A stretch of 64,000 nucleotides of DNA, taken from Actinokineospora iranica. Its GTDB lineage: Bacteria; Actinomycetota; Actinomycetes; Mycobacteriales; Pseudonocardiaceae. Location of the stretch: NCBI RefSeq assembly GCF_900101685.1, contig NZ_FMZZ01000001.1, positions 558,001 to 622,000 on the forward strand, read 5' to 3'. Positions within the stretch are counted from its first letter, which is position 1. Every line of letters begins with the position of its first letter. Shown here piece by piece: positions 54,601-61,516 of this stretch. The translations under genes were made by a program, and so were the position numbers. The notes under the pieces are model-generated. The model did not search any database. It saw only the letters and a list, made by a program, of their open reading frames with translations, and had not been told where the DNA came from.

Positions 54601-56328
54601 CAGCAGCGGCGCGAACACCGCGTCGATCTCCTCGACCGCGGCGCGGAACACCGGGTTCTCCGCGCACAGGGCCGCGCCCATCCCCGGCCACTGCGAGCCG
54701 TTGCCGGAGAAGGCGAACGCCACGTTGCCGTGGTGCGCGCCGCGCGCCATGGCCGCGCCTGCCACCGGCTCGCCCTCGGCCAGCGACTCCAGTTGGGCCG
54801 CCGCGTCGGCGGGGGTGGCCGCCAGCGCCACCATGCGGTGCTCGTGCCGCGCCCGGCGGGCCGCGGTGTGGCACAAATCGGGGAACTCGGCGGCGTCCGC
54901 GCCCGCGAGGCGTTTGGCCGCCAGCCGCGCGGCCTCGGCCAGCGCCGCCGCGCCGCGCGCGGACACGATGAACGGCAGCGCCTGCCCGCCCGTGCCGCTC
55001 TCGATCTCGTGGCGCGGGCGGGACCGGTCGGGCTCGGGACCGGCGGACGGCGGCGGGGACAAGATCGCGTGGACGTTGACCCCGCCGAACCCGAACGAGT
55101 TGACCCCCACCACCGGATCGGCGGCCTCCGGCAGCGGGCGCAGGTCGGTGACCGGCTCCAGGCCCAGCCCGGCGAAGTCGATCTCGGGGTTGAGCGGCGT
55201 CGCGTGCAGCGACGCCGGAATCGCGCGGTGGCGCAGCACCAGCATCGCCTTGGCCAGCCCGGCCATCCCCGACGCCGGTTCGAGGTGGCCGAGGTTGCTC
55301 TTCACCGACCCGACCGGCAGCGGCCCGGCCGTGCGGCGCACCCCCAGCGCCCGGCCGATCGCCTGGCACTCGGCGGGGTCGCCGACCAGCGTGCCGGTGC
55401 CGTGCGCCTCGAAGTAGGCCACCTGGCCCGGGTCGATCTCGCACCGGTCGTACAACCGGCGCAGCAGCGCCTCCTGCGCCTCGGCGTTGGGCAGCGCGAT
55501 CCCCATCGTGCGGCCGTCGTTGTTCATGGCGGTGCCGCGCAGCACCGCGTGGACGCGGTCCCCGGCGGCCAGCGCCGCCGACAGCGGCTTGAGGACCGCC
55601 ACGCCGCCGCCTTCCGCGCGCACGTACCCGTCGGCGTTGGCCGAGAACGTCTGGCAGCGGCCGGTGGGCGAGAGCATCTGCGCCTTGGCGAAGCCGATGA
55701 AGTTGAACGGGCTGAGCAGCAGGTGGATGCCGCCCGCAAGGGCCATCTCGCTCTCGCCCCGGCGCAGGCTCTCGCACGCCTGGTGCAGCGCGACCGAGGA
55801 CGACGAGCAGGCGGTGTCCACCACCATGCTGGGGCCGCGCGCGTCCAGGAAGTGCGACAGCCGGTTCGCGGTGATGCTCAGCGCGATCCCGCTGGGGCTG
55901 TAGGCGTCGATGGTCTCCGGTTTGCAGCCCTGGAATCCGCCGTAGTCCGGGGCGCTGGTGCCGATGAACACGCCGGTCTCGGAACCGGCGACGCTGTCAG
56001 GATCGATGGCGGCGTCGTCAAGGGCCTCCACCGCCATTTCGAGCACCAGCCGCTGCTGTGGGTCCATTCGACTGGCTTCCCGAGGAGAAATCCGGAAGAA
56101 GTCGGCGTCGAACTCACCGATATCGTGCAGGAACCCACCGAACGCGGAGTACGTCTTTCCCGGGCGCTGCGGGCTCTTGTCCAGAAAGTACGCGGCGTCG
56201 AACCGGTCCGGCGGCACCTCGGTGACCAGGTCCTGCGCCGCCCGCAACGCCGACCACAGCGCCTCCAGACTGGTGACACCACCCGGGAATCGGCAGGAAA
56301 ACCCCACAATGGCGACTGGTTCACTCAT
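48697..56328 (-). CDS. Highly reducing iterative-type type I PKS (KS-AT-DH-MT-ER-KR-ACP)
   Basis: A 2543-aa single-module synthase. KS 1-425: Cys174 in D-T-A-C-S-S-S, E-A-H-G-T-G-T, and N-L-G-H. AT about 535-835: G-Y-S-V-G with Ser628, and Y-A-F-H at 729-732, closer to malonyl than methylmalonyl types. DH about 895-1170: His926, then D1090 and Q1094; the usual second Gly after His is Glu930. C-methyltransferase about 1340-1560: L-E-L-G-A-G-T-G-G-T at 1391-1400. A structural KR half lies about 1580-1770. ER about 1790-2110: H-G-A-A-G-G-V-G. KR about 2133-2380: G-G-T-G-G-F-G, V-L-D-D, Tyr2281. ACP: Ser2444 in G-I-D-S-L. All domains look active. There is no thioesterase. The order is that of fungal HR-PKSs. 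The product should be a reduced, alpha-methylated acyl chain. The ATG at 56328 has GAGGTG upstream. Confidence 0.95.
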   Translation of the reverse strand: MSEPVAIVGFSCRFPGGVTSLEALWSALRAAQDLVTEVPPDRFDAAYFLDKSPQRPGKTYSAFGGFLHDIGEFDADFFRISPREASRMDPQQRLVLEMAVEALDDAAIDPDSVAGSETGVFIGTSAPDYGGFQGCKPETIDAYSPSGIALSITANRLSHFLDARGPSMVVDTACSSSSVALHQACESLRRGESEMALAGGIHLLLSPFNFIGFAKAQMLSPTGRCQTFSANADGYVRAEGGGVAVLKPLSAALAAGDRVHAVLRGTAMNNDGRTMGIALPNAEAQEALLRRLYDRCEIDPGQVAYFEAHGTGTLVGDPAECQAIGRALGVRRTAGPLPVGSVKSNLGHLEPASGMAGLAKAMLVLRHRAIPASLHATPLNPEIDFAGLGLEPVTDLRPLPEAADPVVGVNSFGFGGVNVHAILSPPPSAGPEPDRSRPRHEIESGTGGQALPFIVSARGAAALAEAARLAAKRLAGADAAEFPDLCHTAARRARHEHRMVALAATPADAAAQLESLAEGEPVAGAAMARGAHHGNVAFAFSGNGSQWPGMGAALCAENPVFRAAVEEIDAVFAPLLGWSVLAELGAAEGTRRATLTEFAQPMLFVLQAGLVRVLAAEGVVPAAVIGYSVGEVAAAWAAGALDLADAAQVLLGRSRAQAATAAGQGAMAAVGLPPADARAVLARYGGLLEIAAINGDRDVTVSGDTAALADLERDLAADEVFVRRLDIDYAFHSWQMDAAEQPLRAALAGLRPTATRIPMISTVTGQRVHGTELDGDYWWRNTRLPVLFGAGATALAEERFDVVVEISPHPVLGSYLRRVATAEGHSVVPIAAMTRQGDAASVGATVSAAVLAASPRAVVAEHFPRLGRVVDLPAYPWQRERHWHGDPAWWPGGSAEHPLLGRRASVAEPTWEGEIGSTPSAWLTDHRIGEAVVVPATAYVEMALAAGRRALGASVEVADLQITSAFVLPGEEDEPLPRVQTSVSDEDGVVRVASKPVGDGQWRVHARGRVRHRGGPAPAPVDLQAVRDRLGHRLPVAEHYDYAARAGLNYGPAFRVVDDLPYDPATGEVLSAYTYPGPVDGFEAHPAILDGALQAVLPLLREAAHGQAFIPIGVGQARVWAAPTAEGFAHARLRSLGEVEAVFDVDVLDQDGAVAAELRECRLRRFPVDSAVSVEHVSTTLRAASRADDTAPAPLPGTPSELVRAAGPELTALIGSDPEPGDHVGLGELGCRVSALFAVAAFVRILGEETVVSVRTLTENGVSAEHARLVAFLAGFAEDHGLLRRLPGEAQDPRWVVIERPDPLALFRARHVEQGGMLADLTLRGRSGSHLADVLTGKRDSLEMLFSGTGIDTLEHYYSDFPPMSDVNHRAAILVRHLVSAAPPDRVLRVLELGAGTGGTTAAVLPVLPPDRTHYVFTDISPVFFPRAQHRFAAYDFIDYRALELNRDLDEQGFGAGAFDLVIASNVLHATSDLREALGQIRSLLAPGGYLLAAETHRPDFLLPVFGLLPSAWQFTDTDLRPDTAFLPHDRWPAVIADAGFADVIRLGAVQHSHPDDMSVLLAQRPPGPSPVPDLPEAPDLGWLILTEGPGEADLAQALAAKLGATGSPVIVQRAPDDPEDWTPLLPETRKTVCYVVILDADSAEDAPAATEATVRRAMTLKAVSRRCADLPEGRDAHLYLVTHPSGALPHPERPHAPLHAAAWGVARTLANELPDVGNTRISLHRSADPAADAHRLAGELLAPHGQDGETEDEIVLGEGGRFVPRFVPTAPPTRVVAPGDDVPYRMVVRDHGMGFDVGFAATVHPDLGPDEVRVEVRAAALNYRDVLWALGIVPVDALEAGYTGSIAGGSLGIECAGVVVEVGSAVTEVVPGERVLAIAPAAFASHPVTKAALVKRIPPHLGFTEAATLPVAFATVHHSLGTIARLSAGETVLIHGAAGGVGLAAIQHARHVGARIIATAGSEEKRDYLRLIGVEHVLDSRSLEFVHQVLDITDGAGVDVVLNSLAGEYLRRSLDLVRPYGRFIELGKRDLYENKRLQMRPLRNNVMFVGVDLDQALLTHTELASNTLDQIVQRIDDDVYHPLPRRVFPANRIAEAYQLMRHSRHIGKIVIDFAHPVTVECPPRPPRLSAEGTYVVTGGTGGFGAAAAEWLAERGARKIALVSRRGARAPEAEETIARLAARGVAAQAHAVDATDPAAVADLLSTLDSSGHPVRGVLHAAMVLDDDLLCELDSSRFAAALAPKLTAGWVLDALTRDRELDLFLSFSSVAAEVGNLRQANYVAGNVFLSALARRRRSHGLRGSAVAWGAIGEVGSVSRDAELSRFLDQLGFLAISPADAHAALDALAEDRDAAPMAVRAEWNRVARLIPCLETSPRFRYFNFGAVTENDERIEEFRRALSGVGSAEEAAELIENAIIALVSMVLQIPAERVDRERRLDQLGIDSLMAAELLGKFRAHFGNQLSPMDLIGGGNISSLSRLIVRRLGNGLAAPVEGGAKTGESSDSTDISAVSEITVVSQPGPLAIARNAEVEPRKPAATVSAEG

Positions 56329-56435
56329 CGGCACCTCTTCCCACGCCATGCCCGGCGCTGTTCGCGAAATCATTCAGGCCTGCGTCTGGCCACACCGCGC
56401 ACGTCCGTCGCACGGTTTCCGTCACCGCGGTGGAA

Positions 56436-57335
56436 TCAGAGAATGGCGCGGCGAGCCGCGTCGGTGTCACTGCTGCGCTGGTACAACCGGCTGAACACGG
56501 CGTCGAGCGGGCGGCCGACGAATACCGATCCCGCCTCCAGCGGGGCACACCACCACGGGCCGAGCGCGCGCCGGTTTCCCGCCGCCCCGTCGCACACTAT
56601 TCCGGCGGCGTCGGCCACAGTGAGCGTGGGCAGGCGGTGCAGGCTGGGCGTGTGCGCGGTCATCGCGGTGTCGACCATGCCCATGTAGACCGAGCAGATC
56701 CGGACACCGTCCGCGCGGATCTCCGGGCCGATCGCGCGCAGCCACACGTCAAACGCGGCCTTGGAGGCGTGATAGCCGCCCCATCGGGGGAAAGGCGGTG
56801 TCCGGATCGCGAACGTCGACACGTTGACGATCTTGCCCGCGCCCGCGGCCCGCATGACCGGCAGCAGTCGCAGGGTGAGCTTCACCGGGCCCAGGTAGTT
56901 CACCGCCGTCATACGGTGAAAGTCGTGATAGCGGTCGTAACACAGGTCGATGGACCGGCGAATCGAGTGCCCCGCGTTGTTGACAAGGATGTCGACCTTG
57001 GCGTGTTTGGCCAACACCTTGTCGACCATCTCGTCGATGAGCTCCGGCTGGGAAAGATCGACAGGATAGGCGGCCGCCTCGCCGCCCGCGGCCCGGATCT
57101 CTTCCTCCAATTCCCGGAGATTCGACTCGTTCCGCGCGGTGAGCACGACCTGAGCCCCGGCGGCGGCCAATCGGGACGCCGTCGCCCGGCCTATTCCCTG
57201 GGACGCCCCGGTTATCAGCACTGTCTTGCCCTCGACCGCGCGACGCAGTCGCTCCTGGCTGGTTCTGGGGCGAGAGTAGATTCCGCGTGAGACCATCGTG
57301 CGAGCCCATACCGGCCAGGTCCGGGACATAGACAT
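56436..57335 (-). CDS. SDR-family oxidoreductase (first gene of the PKS operon)
   Basis: A 299-aa short-chain dehydrogenase: cofactor motif T-G-A-S-Q-G-I-G at 42-49, N-N-A-G, active-site Ser in V-N-V-S-T-F and Y-H-A-S-K. The N-terminal extension (W-P-V-W-A-R-T-M-V-S-R-G) and C-terminal tail are longer than in FabG. It resembles SDRs that reduce long acyl or 3-keto-acyl chains. It precedes the PKS by 107 bp on the same strand. It may reduce the released chain or a keto group, or take part in reductive release, since the PKS lacks a thioesterase; this is inference. ATG at 57335, with an in-frame ATG at 57329 also possible. Confidence 0.88.
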   Translation of the reverse strand: MSMSRTWPVWARTMVSRGIYSRPRTSQERLRRAVEGKTVLITGASQGIGRATASRLAAAGAQVVLTARNESNLRELEEEIRAAGGEAAAYPVDLSQPELIDEMVDKVLAKHAKVDILVNNAGHSIRRSIDLCYDRYHDFHRMTAVNYLGPVKLTLRLLPVMRAAGAGKIVNVSTFAIRTPPFPRWGGYHASKAAFDVWLRAIGPEIRADGVRICSVYMGMVDTAMTAHTPSLHRLPTLTVADAAGIVCDGAAGNRRALGPWWCAPLEAGSVFVGRPLDAVFSRLYQRSSDTDAARRAIL

Positions 57336-57803
57336 CACCTTTCGCCCCCCTCTTCGCCAGCGAACGCCATCGATAAAGGACCGCGCGGTCGAGTCGGCCC
57401 ACCACGTCGTGATCCCGACCTTCATCCCTGGTGGACGGTACCGCCCCACGCCTGTTCCCGACACCGCGCTAAGGTCCACCGGCCTGGTTTCACCCCGACG
57501 TGTCATCCATCCTCGGCGCCGCCATTCACTGACGGGCGGCATTGGGAGATGAGCGCATTGTCGTGGCGCGAACGATTGTCGACTTTTCATTGATCACCCT
57601 CTGATTGCATCGGATCATCAATCGTTCCCCTGCCCGGCCCACCCCCGTCGGACGCCGCCGCGCTCCGGGGCGTCGCCGCCAGGCCGCGCGGCGGCCTGGG
57701 CGCGACTGCTGTGAGCTAGACAGCCTTGACACGACAACCTGTAAGTTCCGTAGAATCTCTAACTACGATAGTTAGGCTACAAGAAGCAAGGACTTACGAT
57801 TAC
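57336..57803. promoter_or_regulatory. Divergent promoter region of the PKS operon and the Lrp gene
   Basis: This 468-bp gap separates the SDR/PKS operon from the Lrp-type gene. It includes a 9-bp GC stem (57679-57687 with 57691-57699, loop GCG) that is no obvious terminator for either gene. It also has an AT-richer stretch near the Lrp start with the inverted repeats listed separately. It could let the Lrp protein influence the PKS operon. Confidence 0.55.
57741..57797. promoter_or_regulatory. Nested Lrp-type operator candidates
   Basis: A perfect repeat CTAACTA-CGA-TAGTTAG (57759-57775) sits inside an outer pair GTAAGTTCC (57741-57749) and GGACTTAC (57790-57797). Nested sites just before an Lrp gene fit autoregulation by an oligomeric Lrp protein that wraps DNA. 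Confidence 0.65.
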
Positions 57804-58298
57804 ATGGCACAGCTGGACGATGTCGACCTGCGGCTTCTGACGCTCCTCCAGGAGGATGGGCGCAGCACGCAGGCTGCCCTGGCCAAGGCCGTCGGGCTGA
57901 GCGGGCCCTCGGTGTACGCGCGGATCAAGCGGCTGGAGAGCGAAGGGGTGATCCAGGGCTACAGCGCGATCCTCGCCCCCGAGAGCCTCGGGCAGGCACT
58001 GGTCGCCTTCATCCGGGTGGGCACCATGGCCTCGCCGGACGAGCAGGAGCCGTTCGAGTCCTATGTGGAGCGCAGCGGGGCGGTCCTGGAATGCCACGAC
58101 GTGGACGGCGAGGACAGCTACGTGGTGAAGGTGCGCGTCGGCTCGCCGCAAGAGTTGCGGGTTCTTCTCGCCGAGATCAGGGCGCTGCCCGGGGTGAGCC
58201 GGACGGTGTCGTCGATCGTCCTGCAGACGGTGAAGGAGATCCGCGGGGGCGCGCATCTGGCCGAGCCGTCCGCACCCGGGTCGAAGAGCGAGGCGTGA
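57804..58298 (+). CDS. Lrp/AsnC-family regulator
   Basis: A 164-aa Lrp/AsnC protein. The N-terminal HTH is L-D-D-V-D-L-R-L-L-T-L-L-Q-E-D-G-R and S-G-P-S-V-Y-A-R-I-K-R-L. The C-terminal RAM ligand domain has V-L-E-C-H-D-V-D-G-E-D-S-Y-V-V-K-V. The next gene, a LysE-type exporter, overlaps its stop (TGATG), the usual pairing of an amino-acid sensor with its efflux pump. The ligand is probably an amino acid. Confidence 0.93.
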   Translation: MAQLDDVDLRLLTLLQEDGRSTQAALAKAVGLSGPSVYARIKRLESEGVIQGYSAILAPESLGQALVAFIRVGTMASPDEQEPFESYVERSGAVLECHDVDGEDSYVVKVRVGSPQELRVLLAEIRALPGVSRTVSSIVLQTVKEIRGGAHLAEPSAPGSKSEA

Positions 58299-58927
58299 TG
58301 GGCGAGATCCTGGGCCTGGGCCTGCTGCTCGGTGTGGGGGCGGCGCTCTCCGTCGGGCCGATCTTCGTCACCATCCTCCAAGAGGCCGCTGCCCGCGGGT
58401 TCGGCGCGAGCCTGCGGGTCATCCTCGGCTCCGCGACCGCCGACCTGGTCCTGCTGCTGCCAGCCCTGGCGTTCGCGTGGGTGCTGTCGGCGATCATGGC
58501 GGCCCGGATGTGGGTGGGCCTGGCCGGTGTGCTGCTGTTCGTCGTCTTCGCCGCGCAGGCGCTGTTCGACAGCCGGATGCTCTGGCGCGGCGGCGCGCCG
58601 AAGCCGGTCGAGGGCTGGGCGTTCTGGAAGGGCGTGGCCAGCAACCTGGCGAACCCGCTGACCTGGACGTTCTGGGTCGCGACCGGCACCCCCACCATGC
58701 TGCGCGCGCAGGAACTGGGTGGCTGGCCGGGACTGGCGGTGTTCACCGTGACCTGGTTCGTGGTCGCCTCGGGACTGGAGGCCGCCATCGCCTACGGGGT
58801 GGCCCGCTCCGGCAAGCGCGTCGGCGCTCGCGGGCAGGCTGTGCTGACCGGGGTCTCCGCGCTGGTGTTCGCGGGGCTCGCGGTCGTGCTGTTCGTGCGT
58901 GACGTGGCGCCCGCGGTGTGGGCGTGA
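58298..58927 (+). CDS. LysE-family exporter
   Basis: A 209-aa membrane protein with six hydrophobic helices. The LysE signature is G-A-A-L-S-V-G-P-I-F-V-T-I-L-Q-E-A-A-A-R-G near residue 15, with N-L-A-N-P-L-T-W-T-F-W mid-protein. LysE/RhtB proteins export amino acids. It is coupled to the Lrp gene and followed by a terminator. The substrate is not known. Confidence 0.92.
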   Translation: MGEILGLGLLLGVGAALSVGPIFVTILQEAAARGFGASLRVILGSATADLVLLLPALAFAWVLSAIMAARMWVGLAGVLLFVVFAAQALFDSRMLWRGGAPKPVEGWAFWKGVASNLANPLTWTFWVATGTPTMLRAQELGGWPGLAVFTVTWFVVASGLEAAIAYGVARSGKRVGARGQAVLTGVSALVFAGLAVVLFVRDVAPAVWA

Positions 58928-58985
58928 CAGCGTTGGCCGTCGGCAGTCACCGCCCTGGGCACATAAACCCCACGGGCGCGGCGAA

Positions 58986-59017
58986 TCGACCCGCGCGCCC
59001 CAGGGCACGCGGGTCGA
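58986..59017. terminator. Bidirectional terminator
   Basis: TCGACCCGCG (58986-58995) and CGCGGGTCGA (59008-59017) make a 10-bp perfect stem with a 12-nt loop between the convergent LysE and 59029-60369 genes. Confidence 0.8.
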
Positions 59018-59028
59018 CTCAGGCCGAA

Positions 59029-60369
59029 TCAGGCGAAAACGTAGGAGAGATCCGTCGGGTAGCAGTCGAGGTCGGATTCGAACCGCGCCGCCGCCTCTCG
59101 GCCCGCGGAAATCGCGGCGTAAATCTCGTCGAGACCGCTGCGGTCCCCTTCCCACAATGTCGCGTGGAGAACGCGGACGAGTTCGGCGAGGGCGGGCAGC
59201 GCCTCGGCGACCCAGGCCCCGGACGCCGACGGGACCGTGATCCCGCGCCGCGCGAGCCAGCCCAGTTCCAGGGTCGCGGCCACGCTGTCGGCGAAGTCGC
59301 TTTCCCGCCGCGACAGGTACCTGATCTGCTCGGCGCAGAACGCCACGCCGAGCGTGGTGTGGTCGACCAGCTCGGCCGCGGCGAGGAGGCCGTGGCAGTC
59401 GGCGTAGGTCTCCTCCAGCGCCATCCCCAGGAACGGGCCGAGTTCCTCGCGGACGCCGGTGTCCTCGACACGCGCGCCGCGGCGCCAGAAGTGCCCGAGG
59501 TCGTGCCCCCGGAACCACACCAGCAGGCTGTCGACCAGCGCGGTGGGCGAGTGCTCGGCAAGCCCGGAGTCCTGGCCGAGCACCTTGCGCAGCAGCGGCA
59601 GCGAGCACTGGCTGACCCGCTCCTGGAACACATTGTCGAACACGACGGTGAAGTCCGTGCCTAGCACCGAGGCGCCCGGGGTCTCCAGCGGGAAGAAGTG
59701 GGCGAAGTTCTTGTGCCCGAACGCCGACTCGCCACCGGCGAGGACCAACTGCCCGACGTGCATGTCCGGCTTCTCGTCGGCGAGTTCGGCCGGGCCGCCC
59801 AGCGCCTGCGCCGCGGCCGCGTGCATGGTGTCGAAGGCCAGGTCTGCGCGGCTGAGCACCTGCTGGCGCGCGTCGTCGGGAACCACGATGAGCAGGCTCA
59901 GCGGGTCCGAAGTGGACCGTGGGCTCCAAGTGCTGAGCCGACCGCAGTAGAACCACGGCTGCCCGCTCGCAGGCGGCTCGATGACGAACGGCTTCCACTC
60001 GCCGGTCGCGGCGTACATCGCGAACAGCTCCGCGGTGTCGGCGACCGTCTCGGCTAGTCCCGGCCGGTCTGCCCGCCGCTCGATGTCCGCGACCGCCCAC
60101 AGCAGGCCCGCGACGCGCCGGGCGAACTCCAGCCGCACGCTGTCGCGGCTGTCGCTTTCCGAATGGCGCATTCCGGAGTCGACCATCGCGTAGCAGTCCA
60201 GCAACGCCTTGACCTCGACCAGCTGCCGCCACGATCCCGGAAACGCCGCGCGCAGCCCGGCGTGGTCGGGGTCCACCCGGAACGCGCGGGTCGTGGGCTG
60301 GTCCCGATGCCAGAACGGGTGGGTGGCGTCGGTCTCCACCCTGGGCTTGACACTCGAATCAGTACGCAT
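59029..60369 (-). CDS. Uncharacterised protein with zincin-like motifs (possibly DUF6421-type)
   Basis: A 446-aa soluble protein, no signal peptide. Near residues 295-305 it has F-R-G-H-D-L-G-H-F and about 30 residues later L-E-E-T-Y-A-D-C-H-G. The spacing of H-x3-H and E-E-x-x-A-D resembles the metal-binding pair of M49 (dipeptidyl-peptidase III-like) peptidases, but the first motif has Asp where the catalytic Glu should be. The N-terminal 250 residues are mixed alpha/beta without other landmarks. It could belong to the DUF6421 family, which I recall only loosely. It has its own promoter, between the Lrp/LysE genes and the GNAT/MFS group. Function unknown. Confidence 0.75.
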   Translation of the reverse strand: MRTDSSVKPRVETDATHPFWHRDQPTTRAFRVDPDHAGLRAAFPGSWRQLVEVKALLDCYAMVDSGMRHSESDSRDSVRLEFARRVAGLLWAVADIERRADRPGLAETVADTAELFAMYAATGEWKPFVIEPPASGQPWFYCGRLSTWSPRSTSDPLSLLIVVPDDARQQVLSRADLAFDTMHAAAAQALGGPAELADEKPDMHVGQLVLAGGESAFGHKNFAHFFPLETPGASVLGTDFTVVFDNVFQERVSQCSLPLLRKVLGQDSGLAEHSPTALVDSLLVWFRGHDLGHFWRRGARVEDTGVREELGPFLGMALEETYADCHGLLAAAELVDHTTLGVAFCAEQIRYLSRRESDFADSVAATLELGWLARRGITVPSASGAWVAEALPALAELVRVLHATLWEGDRSGLDEIYAAISAGREAAARFESDLDCYPTDLSYVFA

Positions 60370-60527
60370 GACGCAGCAATCCCCCTGAAGGAAAAGAAAA
60401 TTGGATGCAAACTCAGCGCCGGACTTCGCCGATCCACCCGCCGAGTGCGATTACCTGATGGTGCCATCCCCGACACTCGCGAAACCACAATATCAGAAAC
60501 AAGAACGAAACCTCGGGGTGTGACGCA

Positions 60528-61484
60528 TCATTCACCGGTTTGCCGTACCAGGTGGCGCACACCTATCCCGGAAAGGAAAGCAGCGCGGAACGGAGTGGTG
60601 TCGACTTCTGGATCTCCGGTGAAGACTTCCAGACGCAGCGGTGTCTTCTCGTCGACGGGCTCGACGTGATCCTCGGACAGGTGATAGGAGACCACGAGCG
60701 ACGGATCGGTCAGCGTGCCCAGGCGCAGCACCCGGACCGCTTCGTCGGGGTCGTCGTCCGAGGCGAACATCCGGGCGGGCACGGGACTGAACCCCAGCCT
60801 GCTCTTGAAGCCGAACAGCCCGGGCTTGGCGATGTGCCCGTAGAGGGCCGGGTCGGTGCCCAGGGAGACGTCGCGGTAGCCGAGGTCGCGGGCGATCTGG
60901 AACACCCGCAGGTACATGGCCCGCACGACCCGGTTCTGCCTGCCGTCCGGCGCGGTGGTGACGAACCGGATCTGCAGCGTGGCCACATCCGGCCGCTTCC
61001 AGCACACGCAGCAGCCGATGAGAACGTTTCCGTCGAACGCCTGCACCAGCACGTAGTCCTCGCCGCGGGCCAGCAGGTCGGCCCGCTGCCGCCGGGCGAA
61101 CGGGACGCCGTGGGCCATCGCGGCGATCTGCCGGTCGTACAGCCCCAGGAAGGCGTCGAAGGACTCGGCGTCCAGCGGCGCGGCCGTCCGCAGTTCGATG
61201 CAGCGGTCGGCGACGAACCGCAGGCCCAGGCGGACGTTTCGGCGTTCGTTGACCGAAAGCCGGTCCAGGAACGCAGCCTCGGACTCGCCGACCGGCGCGA
61301 GCCAGGTGATCCAGGCCGGCTTGACGACGAACCCCGCCCGCAGCAGCGCGGGCCACGACTCCGGCGCCGGGTCCACGACCCGCACCAGGTCGGCCGCGCC
61401 CCGCCAGGCCGCCCAGTCCGTGCCGACGGCTTCCGCGACACCGATCCGTCCGGTGTGGAGCCCGTGATCCCGTTCGACTTCCAC
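60528..61484 (-). CDS. FemAB/GNAT-like acyltransferase
   Basis: A 318-aa protein of the GNAT superfamily, closer to FemAB/BioF2-like aminoacyl or acyl transferases. Segments are L-S-V-N-E-R-R-N-V-R-L-G-L-R-F near residue 85, the acceptor region V-Q-A-F-D-G-N-V-L-I-G-C-C-V mid-protein and Y-G-H-I-A-K-P-G-L-F-G-F-K-S-R-L-G-F towards the end. Such enzymes attach amino acids or acyl groups to cell-wall precursors, lipids or natural products. GTG at 61484 with GAGGGG upstream. It lies 32 bp after the MFS gene, forming a likely operon with it and a second GNAT. Confidence 0.8.
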   Translation of the reverse strand: MEVERDHGLHTGRIGVAEAVGTDWAAWRGAADLVRVVDPAPESWPALLRAGFVVKPAWITWLAPVGESEAAFLDRLSVNERRNVRLGLRFVADRCIELRTAAPLDAESFDAFLGLYDRQIAAMAHGVPFARRQRADLLARGEDYVLVQAFDGNVLIGCCVCWKRPDVATLQIRFVTTAPDGRQNRVVRAMYLRVFQIARDLGYRDVSLGTDPALYGHIAKPGLFGFKSRLGFSPVPARMFASDDDPDEAVRVLRLGTLTDPSLVVSYHLSEDHVEPVDEKTPLRLEVFTGDPEVDTTPFRAAFLSGIGVRHLVRQTGE

Positions 61485-61516
61485 GCGCGATCCCCTCAGG
61501 TTTGCCGACTCGGTAG

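Noticed and set aside
48958-56688. A 2576-codon plus-strand open frame opposite the PKS
   Set aside because: It is the antisense shadow of a GC-rich PKS gene; composition is Arg/Gly/His-rich with no domains.
57679-57699. 9-bp GC hairpin as a terminator
   Set aside because: Both flanking genes are transcribed away from it, so there is no transcript for it to end; possibly chance.
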